Shown in pieces: positions 1 through 9,159 of a DNA stretch of 64,000 bases. The DNA lies in the NCBI RefSeq assembly GCF_014202825.1, contig NZ_JACHHP010000006.1, positions 62,001-126,000 of the forward strand. Reading direction: 5' to 3'. The translations under genes and the position numbers were made by a program. The notes below the pieces were generated by a model. It was given only the letters and a program-made list of their open reading frames with translations, ran no database searches and was not told where the DNA came from. The stretch is from Chiayiivirga flava. Lineage in GTDB: Bacteria > Pseudomonadota > Gammaproteobacteria > Xanthomonadales > Xanthomonadaceae. Position 1 is the stretch's first letter. Each line of letters opens with the position of its first letter.

Positions 1-1037
1 CGATCCGCGTCGGCGCGCTCGACCTGCCGAACCGCGTGATCATGGCGCCGCTCACCCGCTCCCGCGCCGGCACCGAACGCATCCCCAACGACCTGATGCG
101 CGAGTACTACGTGCAGCGCGCGAGCGCCGGGCTCATCCTCACCGAGGCGACCTCGGTCACGCCGATGGGCGTGGGTTACGCCGACACGCCCGGCATCTGG
201 TCGGAGGAACAGGTGCAGGGTTGGTCGCGCATCACCCGCGCGGTGCATGACGCCGGCGGCCGCATCGTGCTGCAGCTCTGGCACGTGGGTCGCATCTCCG
301 ATCCGATCTTCCTGGGCGGCGCACTGCCGGTAGCGCCGAGCGCCATCGCCGCCAAAGGCCACGTCAGCCTCGTGCGCCCGATGCGCGACTACGTCACCCC
401 GCGCGCGCTCACACGCGAGGAACTCCCTGGCATCGTCGAGGCCTACCGCGTCGGCGCGCAGAACGCGTTGCGCGCCGGCTTCGACGGCGTGGAACTGCAC
501 GGCGCGAACGGCTACCTGCTCGACCAGTTTCTGCAGGACATCAGCAACCGGCGCGACGACGACTACGGCGGCAGCATCGAAAATCGCGCGCGCCTGATGC
601 TGGAGGCCACCGACGCCTGCATCGGCGTGTGGGGCGCGGACCGCGTCGGCATGCACCTGGCTCCGCGCTGCGACTCGCACACGATGGGCGATTCGGACCC
701 GGCCGCCACGTTCGGCTACGTCGCGCGCGAGCTCGGCCGGCGCGGCATCGCCTTCATTTGCGCGCGCGAATCGCTCGACGGCGCCACGCGCCTGGGCCCG
801 CAGCTCAAGCAGGCCTTCGGCGGCGTCTACATCGCCAACGAGAAATTCACCCGGCAGACCGCGCAGCAGGTGCTCGACGCCGGCGAAGCGGACGCGGTGG
901 CGTTCGGCAAGGCCTTCATCGCCAATCCAGACCTGCCGAAACGCTTCGCGCTCGACGCGCCGCTCAATCCGTGGGACAGCAGCACGTTCTACACCTCCGG
1001 CGCCGCCGGCTACACCGATTACCCCGCGCTGCCGTGA
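1..1037 (+). CDS. NADH:flavin oxidoreductase, old yellow enzyme family (5' partial)
   Basis: FMN-dependent ene-reductase of the NemA/OYE type, a cytosolic enzyme that reduces activated C=C bonds such as N-ethylmaleimide or enones. The reading frame is open from base 3 ([20 protein letters not shown]), so the start lies upstream of the window; the GTG at 36 is internal. Family signatures are the N-terminal [10 protein letters not shown], the [13 protein letters not shown] active-site segment, the [10 protein letters not shown] motif that follows it, and the C-terminal [16 protein letters not shown] flavin phosphate-binding region. About 10-15 residues are missing from the usual length of about 355. 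It lies 28 bp upstream of ohr on the same strand, which fits an electrophile/peroxide defence pair. The family is certain; the substrate is not determined. Confidence 0.93.
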   Translation, partial: IRVGALDLPNRVIMAPLTRSRAGTERIPNDLMREYYVQRASAGLILTEATSVTPMGVGYADTPGIWSEEQVQGWSRITRAVHDAGGRIVLQLWHVGRISDPIFLGGALPVAPSAIAAKGHVSLVRPMRDYVTPRALTREELPGIVEAYRVGAQNALRAGFDGVELHGANGYLLDQFLQDISNRRDDDYGGSIENRARLMLEATDACIGVWGADRVGMHLAPRCDSHTMGDSDPAATFGYVARELGRRGIAFICARESLDGATRLGPQLKQAFGGVYIANEKFTRQTAQQVLDAGEADAVAFGKAFIANPDLPKRFALDAPLNPWDSSTFYTSGAAGYTDYPALP

Positions 1038-1065
1038 CGGCGCATCACCCAGGAAGGAGCGATCC

Positions 1066-1491
1066 ATGAGCATCGAGAAAGTGCTGTACCGCGCCACCGC
1101 CACCGCCACCGGCGGTCGCGACGGCCGCGCCGTGTCGTCGGACAACGTGCTCGACGTCAAGCTCGTCACGCCGAAGGAACTCGGCGGCCCCGGCGGCGCC
1201 GGCACCAACCCCGAGCAACTGTTTGCTGCGGGCTACTCGGCGTGCTTCATCGGCGCGCTCAAGTTCGTCGCCGGGCGTGACAAGATCGCGCTTCCGGCCG
1301 ACACCTCGATCGAAGGCACCGTGGGCATCGGCCCGATCCCGGCCGGCTTCGGCATCGAAGTGGAACTGCGCGTCTCGATCCCCGGCATGGCCCGCGCCGA
1401 AGCCGAAGCGCTGGTGGCGAAGGCGCACCAGGTGTGTCCGTACTCCAACGCCACGCGCGGCAATATCGACGTGACGTTGACGGTGGTGTAA
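1066..1491 (+). CDS. ohr: Organic hydroperoxide resistance protein (Ohr/OsmC family)
   Basis: Thiol-dependent peroxidase that reduces organic and fatty acid hydroperoxides in the cytosol as a dimer. The 141-residue length is typical. The two redox cysteines are visible in AACFIGAL-type context ([10 protein letters not shown], about residue 62) and in [11 protein letters not shown] (about residue 125), which separates Ohr from generic OsmC. The ATG follows an AAGGAG ribosome site by 6 nt. It is probably co-transcribed with the ene-reductase just upstream. Regulation is usually by OhrR, but no ohrR lies in this window. A 7-bp hairpin without a T-run follows the stop codon (1508-1525). Confidence 0.95.
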   Translation: MSIEKVLYRATATATGGRDGRAVSSDNVLDVKLVTPKELGGPGGAGTNPEQLFAAGYSACFIGALKFVAGRDKIALPADTSIEGTVGIGPIPAGFGIEVELRVSIPGMARAEAEALVAKAHQVCPYSNATRGNIDVTLTVV

Positions 1492-1656
1492 GTACGCGGG
1501 CCTGCGTCGACGGCACGAGCCGTCGGCGCGGACGCAAGGCAGGCGGCGCGGTGGGAGAAAATGCGCCGTGGCGACAGTGTTCCCGGACACGGCTGCGACG
1601 GACTGGCTGCGTGCGCCGTCGCATCCGTGCACCGCCATTCTTCCGAGGAGCCGCGC

Positions 1657-2403
1657 ATGAGCCAGAGTCACGCGTCCGTTGGCGCCGTCTTGCTGGCGCT
1701 GGGCATGATCGCCGCACCCGCATTCGCCGCCAGCGGCACCGGTCGCGAGCAGGCGCCGGAGAAGCCAGTGAACCTGGAGATCGCACGCGGCAGCGACTTC
1801 ATGCACTACCACCCGGACCTGCGCTTCCGTCGCGACGGCATGCAACAGTTCGAGGCCGGCAACCACTCGCGTGCGTTCGAACTGTTCCAGCGCGCCGCGC
1901 GTTACTCCGACAAGCCGGCGCAGGCGATGGTGGCCGACATGTTCTGGGACGGGCGCGGCGTTGCCGCCGACCGCTGTCTGGCCTATGTCTGGATGGATCT
2001 TGCCGCCGAACGCGGCTATCCGGTCTTTCTCGCGTTCCGCGAACGCTACTGGAGCCAACTCACCGACACCGAGCGTGCGTGCGCCACGGAGCGGGGCGGC
2101 GACATCTACGCCGAATACGGCGATCCGGTTGCAAAGGAACGGCTGGAACACATGCTGCGCAAGCGGCGGATGACGTTTACCGGCAGCCGCGTCGGCTACG
2201 TGTCGCCGTTTCTCCGCGCACGAGTCCCCAGCAATACCGGTTGGGCGCCTGTACCGATCGATCAGGTCTACGACCGCCGCTTCTGGTTCTCGAAGGAGTA
2301 TCACGAATGGCAGGACGAGATCTGGGAGCGCCCGGTGCGCGGCGTCGTTGAGGTGGGTCCCATCGGCGGGGGTGATGGTGCAACCCCTGCCGCGGAACAC
2401 TAA
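1657..2403 (+). CDS. Secreted Sel1-like repeat protein of unknown function
   Basis: A 248-residue protein with a clear signal peptide (residues 1-22, ending AAPAFAAS). The ATG at 1657 was chosen over the longer frame from 1561 because it follows GAGGAG by 6 nt and begins the signal peptide. The mature region contains one to two Sel1/TPR-like helices ([17 protein letters not shown], then [20 protein letters not shown]), a layout known in periplasmic Sel1-repeat proteins that scaffold protein contacts. The C-terminal 90 residues are rich in W, Y and R and match nothing recognised. It stands alone between ohr and the tRNA-Leu unit. Function unknown. Confidence 0.75.
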   Translation: MSQSHASVGAVLLALGMIAAPAFAASGTGREQAPEKPVNLEIARGSDFMHYHPDLRFRRDGMQQFEAGNHSRAFELFQRAARYSDKPAQAMVADMFWDGRGVAADRCLAYVWMDLAAERGYPVFLAFRERYWSQLTDTERACATERGGDIYAEYGDPVAKERLEHMLRKRRMTFTGSRVGYVSPFLRARVPSNTGWAPVPIDQVYDRRFWFSKEYHEWQDEIWERPVRGVVEVGPIGGGDGATPAAEH

Positions 2404-2470
2404 CGACAATCACGACGTCCCACACGCGTCGCGCCGAAGGGCCGAGCCCGTTCCGATTTGCATCACCCAA

Positions 2471-2496
2471 CAAAAAACCGCGCCGTAGCGCGGTTT
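2471..2496 (-). terminator. Rho-independent terminator of tRNA-Leu
   Basis: A perfect 9-bp stem AAACCGCGC / GCGCGGTTT with a four-base loop. On the minus strand it ends in six T residues. It begins 3 nt after the CCA end of the tRNA, so it ends that transcript. On the plus strand it could also weakly stop read-through from the Sel1-like gene. Confidence 0.85.
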
Positions 2497-2498
2497 GT

Positions 2499-2583
<85 letters not shown>

Positions 2584-2615
2584 AGGTGTTCGCCCGGATG
2601 CCGAGCGAGCCGCGC

Positions 2616-2644
2616 AATTTACGGATCGGGGCCGGGATTGTCAA
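2616..2644 (-). promoter_or_regulatory. Sigma-70 promoter of tRNA-Leu
   Basis: On the minus strand a perfect TTGACA -35 (2639-2644) is separated by exactly 17 bp from TAAATT (2616-2621). A GCGCGG stretch follows, the GC-rich discriminator typical of stable-RNA promoters under stringent control. Transcription would start near 2609, about 25 nt before the tRNA. Confidence 0.85.
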
Positions 2645-2698
2645 TCCGTCCCGCGGCGGAGCGCCGGCGGGTGTCGCGTCGCGGTGTACCATCGACGG

Positions 2699-5296
2699 AT
2701 GAAGAAATCCCCACGCAATCGCCGCGGCGCGTCCGCGCAGACCGAAAAATCCCTGCCCCCGTGGATGCCGCAGCCGGTGGCGCCGCTCCCGGCGACCGCG
2801 CGCGGCGCGAAGACCGGGGCGGGAGCGCGCGGCAAACCTGCTGCGGAGGCCGTTGGCAAAGGCGCAGCCAAGGCCGCCGCACGCAAGGCAGCGGCAACGC
2901 CGGCCGCGAGGGGCGGCGGCGGAAAAACGTCCGCGTCCGGGCGCGCGACGCCCGCGTCGGCGCCGGGCAAGGGCAAGCCCCGCGCCTCCGAGCGGCCGCA
3001 GGCGCCGACGCGTACGCGCAAGGGCGGCCCTGCACCGGCCGCACCGACCGACCGCTTCGCCGAGCGCGAGGCCAGCCGCTACGAAAACCCCATCATCAGC
3101 CGCGAAGGCCTGCTCGCGCTGCTGGCCGAAAGCAACGGGCCGATGACGGCCGAGCAGCTTGCCGCGCAACTCGATCTCACCGCGCCGGACCGCTTCGAAG
3201 CGCTCTCGCGCCGCCTCGCGGCGATGCAGCGCGACGGCCAGGTGCTCGCCAACCGCCGCGGCGCCTACGCGGTGGCCGAGCAGCTGGATCTAGTGAAAGG
3301 CACCGTCATCGCCAACCCGGAAGGCTTCGGCTTCCTGCGCACCGACAGCGGCGGCGACGATCTGTTCCTGCCGCCGGCCGAACTGCGCAAAGCCATGCAC
3401 GGCGACCGCGTGCTCGCAAGCGTCACCGGCGTAGACCGTCGCGGTCGGCGCGAAGGCGCCATCGTCGAGGTGCTCGAACGTCGGCTCACGCGCATCATCG
3501 GCCGCTACGGCGAGCGTGGCGCCATCGGGTTCGTCGCGCCGGACGACCGCCGCGTGCTGCACGAGGTGATGATTCCGCCCGACGCGCGCGAGGGCGCACG
3601 CGAAGGCCAGCTGGTAGTCTGCGAAATCCTCGAACCGCCCGCACGCGGCCGCCCGCCGTTCGGCCGTATCCTCACCGTGCTGGGCGACAAACTCACTCCG
3701 TCGCTGGTGGTGGAGGCGGCCATCCACGGCCACGGCATCCCGCACGAATTCCCGCAGGAAACCATCGACGAGGCCACCGCCGTGCCGCTGGAGGTGGACG
3801 CCGCCACCATCGCCGCGCGCGTCGATCTGCGCGCCGTGCCGCTCGTCACCATCGACGGCGAGGACGCCAAGGATTTCGACGATGCGGTGTGGTGCGAGCC
3901 CAATCGCGGCGGCTTCCGCCTGATCGTCGCCATCGCCGACGTGTCGTCGTACGTGCGGCCCGGAACCGCACTCGACGACGAAGCGCAGACACGCGCGACC
4001 TCGGTGTATTTCCCGGGTTTCGTCGTGCCGATGCTGCCCGAGACGCTGTCCAACGGCATCTGCTCGCTCAAACCCGACGTGGTGCGCCTGTGCTTCGTCT
4101 GCGACATGCAGATCGATCGCGACGGCAACGTGACCAAGTCGAAATTCTACGAGGCGGCGATGCGTTCGCACGCACGCCTGACCTACACCCAGGTGTGGAA
4201 AGCGGTCGGCGAAAACGACGCCGAGGCCATCGCGCAGATCGGCGGCCTGCTGCCGCGCATCCAGGCGCTGCACCAGCTTTACCGCGTGCTTGCGAAGGCG
4301 CGTGCGAAACGCGGCGCGATCGAGTTCGAATCGAGCGAGGTGCGGTTCGTGCTCGGCAGCAGCGGCGACGTGGAGCAGGCCGGCATGGTGCTGCGCAACG
4401 ATGCGCACAAGCTGATCGAGGAGTGCATGATCGCCGCCAACGTGGAGGCCGCGAAGTTCCTGCTCGCCTCAGGCATTCCCGCGCCGTACCGCATCCACGA
4501 TCGTCCGCCGGAACAGAAGTACGCGGACCTGCTCGAATTCCTCGGCGAGTTCGGCCTGCGCATGCCGCCGTGGCAGAAGGTGACGCCGGGCGATTTCACC
4601 GCGCTGCTCAAGAAGGTGCGCGAGCGTGCCGACGGCGGGCTGATCGAATCGGTGCTGCTGCGCTCGCAGAGCCTGGCGGTGTACTCGACGGAAAACATCG
4701 GGCATTTCGGCCTCGCGCTGGAAGCCTACGCGCACTTCACCTCGCCGATCCGGCGTTATCCCGACCTGCTCGTGCACCGTGCGATCAAGCACGTGCTCAA
4801 GGGCGGCAAGGCCAGCGACTTCCTCTACGCCGAGCACGACATGGTGGCGCTGGCGCTGCAGTGCTCCGAGCGCGGCCGCCGCGCCGAAGAGGCCGAACGC
4901 GAGGTGGACGAGCGCTATCGCGCGGCGTGGATGGAGCAGCACGTCGGCAGCGAGTTCGACGGCGTGATCAGCGGCGTGACCTCGTTCGGCCTGTTCGTGG
5001 AGCTCGAAACCTCGAAGGTCAATGGCCTCGTGCACGTGACGCAGTTGCCGAACGACTATTACCACTTCGATCCGATCCGCAAGATGCTCAGCGGCGAACG
5101 CACCGGCGTCGCGCACCGGCTGGGCGACCGCGTGCGCATCGTGGTGCTGCGCGCGAGCCTGGAAGACCGGCGCATCGATTTCCGGCTGGTGCCGTTGCGC
5201 GCAGTCGCGGCGGCGGCACCGCAGGCGGACGCGACGCTGGCGACGTCGAGCGCGGACAAGCCGCAGCACCCGAAACGGAAGAAGAAGTCGTGGTGA
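2699..5296 (+). CDS. rnr: Ribonuclease R
   Basis: Processive 3'-5' exoribonuclease that degrades structured RNA and takes part in rRNA quality control and tmRNA-linked decay. The 865 residues start at the ATG at 2699; the upstream in-frame stretch overlaps the tRNA. Order of domains: a basic Ala/Lys/Arg/Pro-rich disordered segment (about 1-115), a winged-helix (about 125-185), OB/cold-shock domains (about 200-340), the RNB catalytic domain with the acidic cluster DGEDAKDFDDAV (386-397), and an S1 domain near 750-825 (FDGVISGVTSFGLFVEL). E. coli RNase R carries its basic tail at the C-terminus; here most of the low-complexity charge is N-terminal. rlmB follows 28 bp downstream, the same rnr-rlmB order as in enterobacteria. 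Confidence 0.96.
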   Translation: MKKSPRNRRGASAQTEKSLPPWMPQPVAPLPATARGAKTGAGARGKPAAEAVGKGAAKAAARKAAATPAARGGGGKTSASGRATPASAPGKGKPRASERPQAPTRTRKGGPAPAAPTDRFAEREASRYENPIISREGLLALLAESNGPMTAEQLAAQLDLTAPDRFEALSRRLAAMQRDGQVLANRRGAYAVAEQLDLVKGTVIANPEGFGFLRTDSGGDDLFLPPAELRKAMHGDRVLASVTGVDRRGRREGAIVEVLERRLTRIIGRYGERGAIGFVAPDDRRVLHEVMIPPDAREGAREGQLVVCEILEPPARGRPPFGRILTVLGDKLTPSLVVEAAIHGHGIPHEFPQETIDEATAVPLEVDAATIAARVDLRAVPLVTIDGEDAKDFDDAVWCEPNRGGFRLIVAIADVSSYVRPGTALDDEAQTRATSVYFPGFVVPMLPETLSNGICSLKPDVVRLCFVCDMQIDRDGNVTKSKFYEAAMRSHARLTYTQVWKAVGENDAEAIAQIGGLLPRIQALHQLYRVLAKARAKRGAIEFESSEVRFVLGSSGDVEQAGMVLRNDAHKLIEECMIAANVEAAKFLLASGIPAPYRIHDRPPEQKYADLLEFLGEFGLRMPPWQKVTPGDFTALLKKVRERADGGLIESVLLRSQSLAVYSTENIGHFGLALEAYAHFTSPIRRYPDLLVHRAIKHVLKGGKASDFLYAEHDMVALALQCSERGRRAEEAEREVDERYRAAWMEQHVGSEFDGVISGVTSFGLFVELETSKVNGLVHVTQLPNDYYHFDPIRKMLSGERTGVAHRLGDRVRIVVLRASLEDRRIDFRLVPLRAVAAAAPQADATLATSSADKPQHPKRKKKSW

Positions 5297-5324
5297 GCGC
5301 GCCGATGCAGCGGAGTGGCGGCTG

Positions 5325-6077
5325 ATGGCACGTCATGGCGGCAGCGAGGACTGGATCGCGGGCATCAATGCGGTCGACGCGGCACTGGCGAACGACATCG
5401 GCAACGTGCGCGAGATCCTCGTCGAGGCGCGCGCACGCAATCCACGCCTCGCCGAACTGACCGGCATCGCGCAGGCGGCCGGCATCGCCGTGCGCAGCGT
5501 CGGCAATGAGGTGCTCGAACGCATCTCCGGCGGCGTGCGGCACCAGGGCATCGTTGCGCACTACGCGGCGGCGAAAAGCTATGACGAAAACGATCTGCAG
5601 GCACTGATCGAGGGCGCGGGCGGCGCACCGCTGCTGCTGGTGCTCGACGGCGTGCAGGACCCGCACAATCTCGGCGCCTGCCTGCGCAGCGCCGCCGCCG
5701 CCGGCGTCACCGCGGTGGTGATTCCGAAGGACAAGGCCGTGGCGGTGAACGCCACCGTGCGCAAGACGTCCGCCGGCGCCGCCGACCGCGTGCCCGTGGT
5801 GCGCGTCACCAATCTCGCGCGTGCACTCAAGGACATGAAGGACGCCGGTGTGTGGTTCGTCGGCCTCGCGGGCGAGGCCACGCAGTCGCTGTACGCGATG
5901 GACCTCAAGGGTCCGATCGGCATCGTCATGGGCGGCGAGGGCGAGGGTCTGCGGCGGCTGACGCGCGAACACTGCGATTGGCTCGCGAAGATTCCGATGG
6001 TGGGCGAGGTGGAAAGCCTCAACGTCTCGGTGGCGACGGGCATCGCGCTGTTCGAGGCGGTGCGGCAGCGGAGTTGA
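5325..6077 (+). CDS. rlmB: 23S rRNA (guanosine(2251)-2'-O)-methyltransferase
   Basis: SpoU/TrmH-family SAM-dependent methyltransferase that modifies G2251 in the ribosomal P-loop. At 250 residues it has the usual length. The N-terminal substrate-binding domain begins WIAGINAVDAAL. The three knotted SPOUT motifs are DGVQDPHNLGACLRSA, GIVMGGEGEGLRR and VESLNVSVATGIALFE. The ATG follows CGGAG by 9 nt. It is co-oriented with rnr and 28 bp away, so the two are likely one transcript for RNA metabolism. The downstream 400 bp holds repeats rather than a gene. Confidence 0.94.
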   Translation: MARHGGSEDWIAGINAVDAALANDIGNVREILVEARARNPRLAELTGIAQAAGIAVRSVGNEVLERISGGVRHQGIVAHYAAAKSYDENDLQALIEGAGGAPLLLVLDGVQDPHNLGACLRSAAAAGVTAVVIPKDKAVAVNATVRKTSAGAADRVPVVRVTNLARALKDMKDAGVWFVGLAGEATQSLYAMDLKGPIGIVMGGEGEGLRRLTREHCDWLAKIPMVGEVESLNVSVATGIALFEAVRQRS

Positions 6078-6179
6078 CGCGATGGCGGGGGCCGCCGGCG
6101 GTGCCGACGCATTCGGTGCGCGACGCCGCTGCAACGAGGCACATTCTTCGGCGCGCCCACGGTCGTCTCCGATGCGCTC

Positions 6180-6222
6180 AAGCCCCTCTCCCCGCGGGAA
6201 AGGGGGTGGGGAGAGGGTCCGG
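6180..6222. repeat. REP-like element, family B (left copy)
   Basis: A palindromic core CCCCTCTCCCCGCGGG followed by a TGGGGAGAGGGTC tail. It resembles the family B copies at 47364-47400 and 47552-47588. It forms a loose inverted pair with the copy at 6381-6455. No gene was found in 6078-6479. Confidence 0.6.
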
Positions 6223-6380
6223 GCGGAGCGGTGCGACGCACAGCGCTTCGACCTGGATCGAAGCGTTGTATCGCCCTTTCAACGCGCCCATCGCGCAGTG
6301 CAAAACATTCAACGACGCGAAAGCAGCGCCACGCAATGCTTCGATCCCGACCCACGAGATGACCAGCGCCAGGCTCCGCC

Positions 6381-6455
6381 CGAACCCTCATCCGGCGCTG
6401 CCGCGCCACCCCGGATCAAGTCCGGGGCAGGCTCTTCTCCCGGTGGGAGAAGGGC
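6381..6455. repeat. REP-like element, family B (right, diverged copy)
   Basis: Opposite orientation to the left copy: it begins GAACCCTCATCCGGCG and ends in the hairpin CTTCTCCCGGTGGGAGAAGG. Between these lies the second hairpin CCCCGGATCAAGTCCGGGG. It ends 24 bp before the acyltransferase start codon, so it may shape the 5' region of that transcript. Confidence 0.55.
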
Positions 6456-6479
6456 AGCAGGCGGCGAGACATTGTCTCC

Positions 6480-7553
6480 ATGAGCCTTACGCACCAGCCC
6501 GGCCTCGACACCCTGCGCGCCGCCGCCACGATCGCGGTGTTGCTTGCCCACGGCGGCTACTTCCTCTTTGCGGCGTTCCCGCACTACGACTTCTACGCCT
6601 TCGCCGGCTGGTTCGGCACCGAACTGTTCTTCGCGCTCGCCGGCTACCTGCTCACCGCACAGCTGCTGCACGCGCCGCCGCGCGACGTGCGCGCCGTCGC
6701 ACGCTGGTGGGTCTGGCGCGCGTGGCGCGTGCTGCCGCTGTTCTGGTGCGCGTTGGCGCTGCATGTCGTCCTCGCGTGGCGTGCCGGCACGTCGCAGGAC
6801 ACGGGCGCGCTCGCGTACGCCGCGCTGGTGCAGAACCTCGCCTGGGTCCATCCGGCCTTTTTCGGCGAAGCGTGGAATCTTCCGGTGCTGCTGCTGTTTT
6901 TCTTCGCCGCGCCCGTGCTCGTGTGGTGCTGTGGCGGCAGCACGGCGCGGGTGCGCGTCGGTCTGTCGATCGGCCTGTGCATCGCCATCGCGCTGCGCTG
7001 GTGGTGGGTGATGCAGTTCGATCCACCGTGGGACGCCGGGGTGCGAAAGATCGTGGTGCCGCGACTCGATGCCTGCCTCTACGGCGCGCTGCTGGCCTGC
7101 GTCGCCCACGCACGCGTCGCGTCGCAACGCTGGCGCCTCGCGGCGTTCGGCGGCTGGGTTGTCGCCGCCGTCGCGGTCACGCAGCTCGCGCGCGACGCGG
7201 ACGACATCGCTCGCGTCGGCCTGTTCGTGCTGTGCGGGATCGCCGGGGCCTGCACGGTGGCAGCGGTGTCATCGAACACCCATACGCCGCGGCCGCTTGC
7301 GGCGCTGGCGCGCTGGAGCTACCCGCTGTACCTGCTCAACATGCCGGTGCTGCTGGTCATGGCGATGCTGGGCCTGGGCCAGACGGCCGATCTCATGCAG
7401 GCGTTGCTGCGATTCGTGCTCTGGCTCGCCGCATCGATCGCGCTCGCCGCGCTCGTGCATCGCGCCGTGGAGCAGCCACTGCTCAGGGCACGTGCACGTC
7501 GTCTTGTGCGGCGGGCCGACGACGCGCACGCCAGCCTTCCGTCCAGTCGCTGA
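6480..7553 (+). CDS. Acyltransferase 3 family membrane protein
   Basis: Integral membrane O-acyltransferase of the OafA/YrhL type, which moves acyl groups onto cell-surface glycans or other exported molecules. The 357 residues begin with the family hallmark GLDTLRAAATIAVLLAHGG, including the catalytic-type His near residue 24. The RxxR-like segment RWWVWRAWRVLP follows near residue 80. About ten hydrophobic helices run to a basic C-terminus (RARARRLVRRADD). No glycan cluster is nearby, so the substrate cannot be named. Its last 71 bp overlap the 3' end of the converging hydroxylase gene. Confidence 0.85.
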   Translation: MSLTHQPGLDTLRAAATIAVLLAHGGYFLFAAFPHYDFYAFAGWFGTELFFALAGYLLTAQLLHAPPRDVRAVARWWVWRAWRVLPLFWCALALHVVLAWRAGTSQDTGALAYAALVQNLAWVHPAFFGEAWNLPVLLLFFFAAPVLVWCCGGSTARVRVGLSIGLCIAIALRWWWVMQFDPPWDAGVRKIVVPRLDACLYGALLACVAHARVASQRWRLAAFGGWVVAAVAVTQLARDADDIARVGLFVLCGIAGACTVAAVSSNTHTPRPLAALARWSYPLYLLNMPVLLVMAMLGLGQTADLMQALLRFVLWLAASIALAALVHRAVEQPLLRARARRLVRRADDAHASLPSSR

Positions 7554-8334
7554 CCGGCGACCACAACGCACGGCCGAAGCCGTTGAGATCCTCGTCTTTG
7601 TGCGTGCCGGTGGCCGGCCATTCGCCCGGTTTCGGCGCTACGTAGGTGCCGAACAGGATGTCCCACAGCGGGAAAAACGCGGCAAAGTTGACGTCGGTGT
7701 GTTCGCGCTGCACCGAGTGGTGCAGCCGATGCAGCTGCGGCCCGGTGAACACGCGCGTCAGCGGCCCGAACGGCACGCGCAGGTTGAGGTGGATCACGTA
7801 GCCCCACAGCAGCAGCAGGCTCCACAACCAGGTGATGTTCGGCGGACGGATGTCGAAGATCATGCCCAGCGGCAGGAACACCAGGAACACCCGGATCGGT
7901 TCTTCGAGAAAGTGATGGCGCTGGCCGCTGGTGATGTTGATCGAGCGATCGGCGTGGTGCAGCTTGTGCAGCGACCAGAACCACGCGAACCGGTGCTGGC
8001 TGCGATGCATCCAGTAGTAGAAGAAATCGAACAGCAGGAAAAACAGCAGGCCCTGCAGCAGTTGCCAGCCGAAGCCGTCCGGCAGGCGGATCGGCAGCCA
8101 ATGGCCGAAGTTCGAGATCCACGGCTGCGTGATGTCCGACAGCGGCGGCACCAGCAAATGGGTCAGGAACACGAACGGGATCGTGTAGCCGATGTTGAAC
8201 AGCGCATCGCGCCACGGCTGCCCCGGCTGTGCCGGGCGCAGGCGTTCCAGCAGCAGACCCACCGCATAGATCAGCGCGACCAGCTTGAGCGTGGTCCAGG
8301 TGTGCGAGAGCGCGTCGGCGAGGAAGGCGGGCAT
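7483..8334 (-). CDS. Sterol desaturase / fatty acid hydroxylase family protein
   Basis: Membrane di-iron enzyme of the fatty acid hydroxylase superfamily. The 283-residue start at 8334 (MPAFLADALSHTW) was chosen because it begins the first membrane helix; the open frame upstream is low-quality sequence. The histidine clusters that bind the two irons are present: HRSQH, HKLHHADRS, GQRHHFLEE and HRLHHS, with four to five membrane helices. The substrate is unknown (lipid, sterol-like or carotenoid). It lies 35 bp downstream of rnt on the same strand and may be co-transcribed with it. Its 3' end overlaps the opposing acyltransferase gene. Confidence 0.88.
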   Translation of the reverse strand: MPAFLADALSHTWTTLKLVALIYAVGLLLERLRPAQPGQPWRDALFNIGYTIPFVFLTHLLVPPLSDITQPWISNFGHWLPIRLPDGFGWQLLQGLLFFLLFDFFYYWMHRSQHRFAWFWSLHKLHHADRSINITSGQRHHFLEEPIRVFLVFLPLGMIFDIRPPNITWLWSLLLLWGYVIHLNLRVPFGPLTRVFTGPQLHRLHHSVQREHTDVNFAAFFPLWDILFGTYVAPKPGEWPATGTHKDEDLNGFGRALWSPVSDWTEGWRARRRPAAQDDVHVP

Positions 8335-8369
8335 CGTGGGTGCGGGACGAGATGGGCCGGCGGCGCGGA

Positions 8370-9029
8370 TCAGAGGGCCAGCGCGCGGTCGACGGCGGCG
8401 GTGTCGAGCGTGCTCAGGTGCCGCCAGCGGTTGACGATGCGGCAAAAGAGTTCGGCGGTGATTTCCGCATCGTACACCGCCGAATGCGCCGAGCCCGAAT
8501 CCCACGCGAGCCCGGCGGCCTGGGTAGCGCGGCTGAGCACGGTCTGGCCGTATGCGAGCCCTGCGAGCGTGGCGGTGTCGAAGCAGCTGAACGGATGGAA
8601 GGGATTGCGCTTGTGCGCCACGCGGCGGGCGGCGGCGTTGAGAAAGCCGAGGTCGAACGCGGCGTTGTGGCCGACGAGGATCGCGCGCTGGCAGCCCTCG
8701 CGCTTCACCGCCTGGCGGATCGGCACAAACACGTGGTCGAGCGCGGCGCGCTCGTCCAGCGCGTTGCGGAACGGGTGGTCGAGAATGATGCCGGTGATCT
8801 CGAGCGCACGCGGTTCCACCACTGCGCCCGGAAACGGGTTCACGTGCGCGGACACGGTCGGGCCGCAGCGCACGCTGCCGTCGTCGTCCATCTCGATCGG
8901 TACCGCGGCGATTTCCAGCAGCGCATGTTTTTCCGCGTCGAAGCCGCCGGTTTCGACGTCGACGACCACGGGCAGATAGCCGCGGAAGCGGTCGGCGAGG
9001 CGGGTCACGGATGGGGCGCGATCACTCAT
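8370..9029 (-). CDS. rnt: Ribonuclease T
   Basis: DEDDh-family 3'-5' exoribonuclease that trims the CCA-proximal ends of tRNA and matures 5S and 23S rRNA, acting as a dimer. The 219-residue length is usual. All catalytic motifs are visible: [10 protein letters not shown] (Exo I, Asp/Glu), [11 protein letters not shown] (Exo II) and [13 protein letters not shown] (Exo III with His and Asp). The start MSDRAPSVT at 9029 matches the family N-terminus; the longer frame runs into htpG. It is divergent from htpG with 130 bp between them. Confidence 0.94.
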   Translation of the reverse strand: MSDRAPSVTRLADRFRGYLPVVVDVETGGFDAEKHALLEIAAVPIEMDDDGSVRCGPTVSAHVNPFPGAVVEPRALEITGIILDHPFRNALDERAALDHVFVPIRQAVKREGCQRAILVGHNAAFDLGFLNAAARRVAHKRNPFHPFSCFDTATLAGLAYGQTVLSRATQAAGLAWDSGSAHSAVYDAEITAELFCRIVNRWRHLSTLDTAAVDRALAL

Positions 9030-9092
9030 CGCGCAAGCATAGCGCCTGCCGGCGCGCGGGCTCGTGAACCGTGATGCCGCGGCCGGGAGGCT

Positions 9093-9120
9093 CTTGAATT
9101 CGGCCTGCCAGATCCCATGT
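9093..9120 (+). promoter_or_regulatory. Sigma-32 type heat-shock promoter of htpG
   Basis: CTTGAA at 9093-9098 and CCCATGT at 9114-9120, with 15 bp between. This is close to the known RpoH consensus CTTGAA - N13-17 - CCCATnT. It ends 39 bp before the htpG start codon, the right distance and direction for a heat-inducible promoter. Confidence 0.75.
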
Positions 9121-9159
9121 CCGCGCCACCATTCCAACATCCGCACCGCGAGGGAGCCC

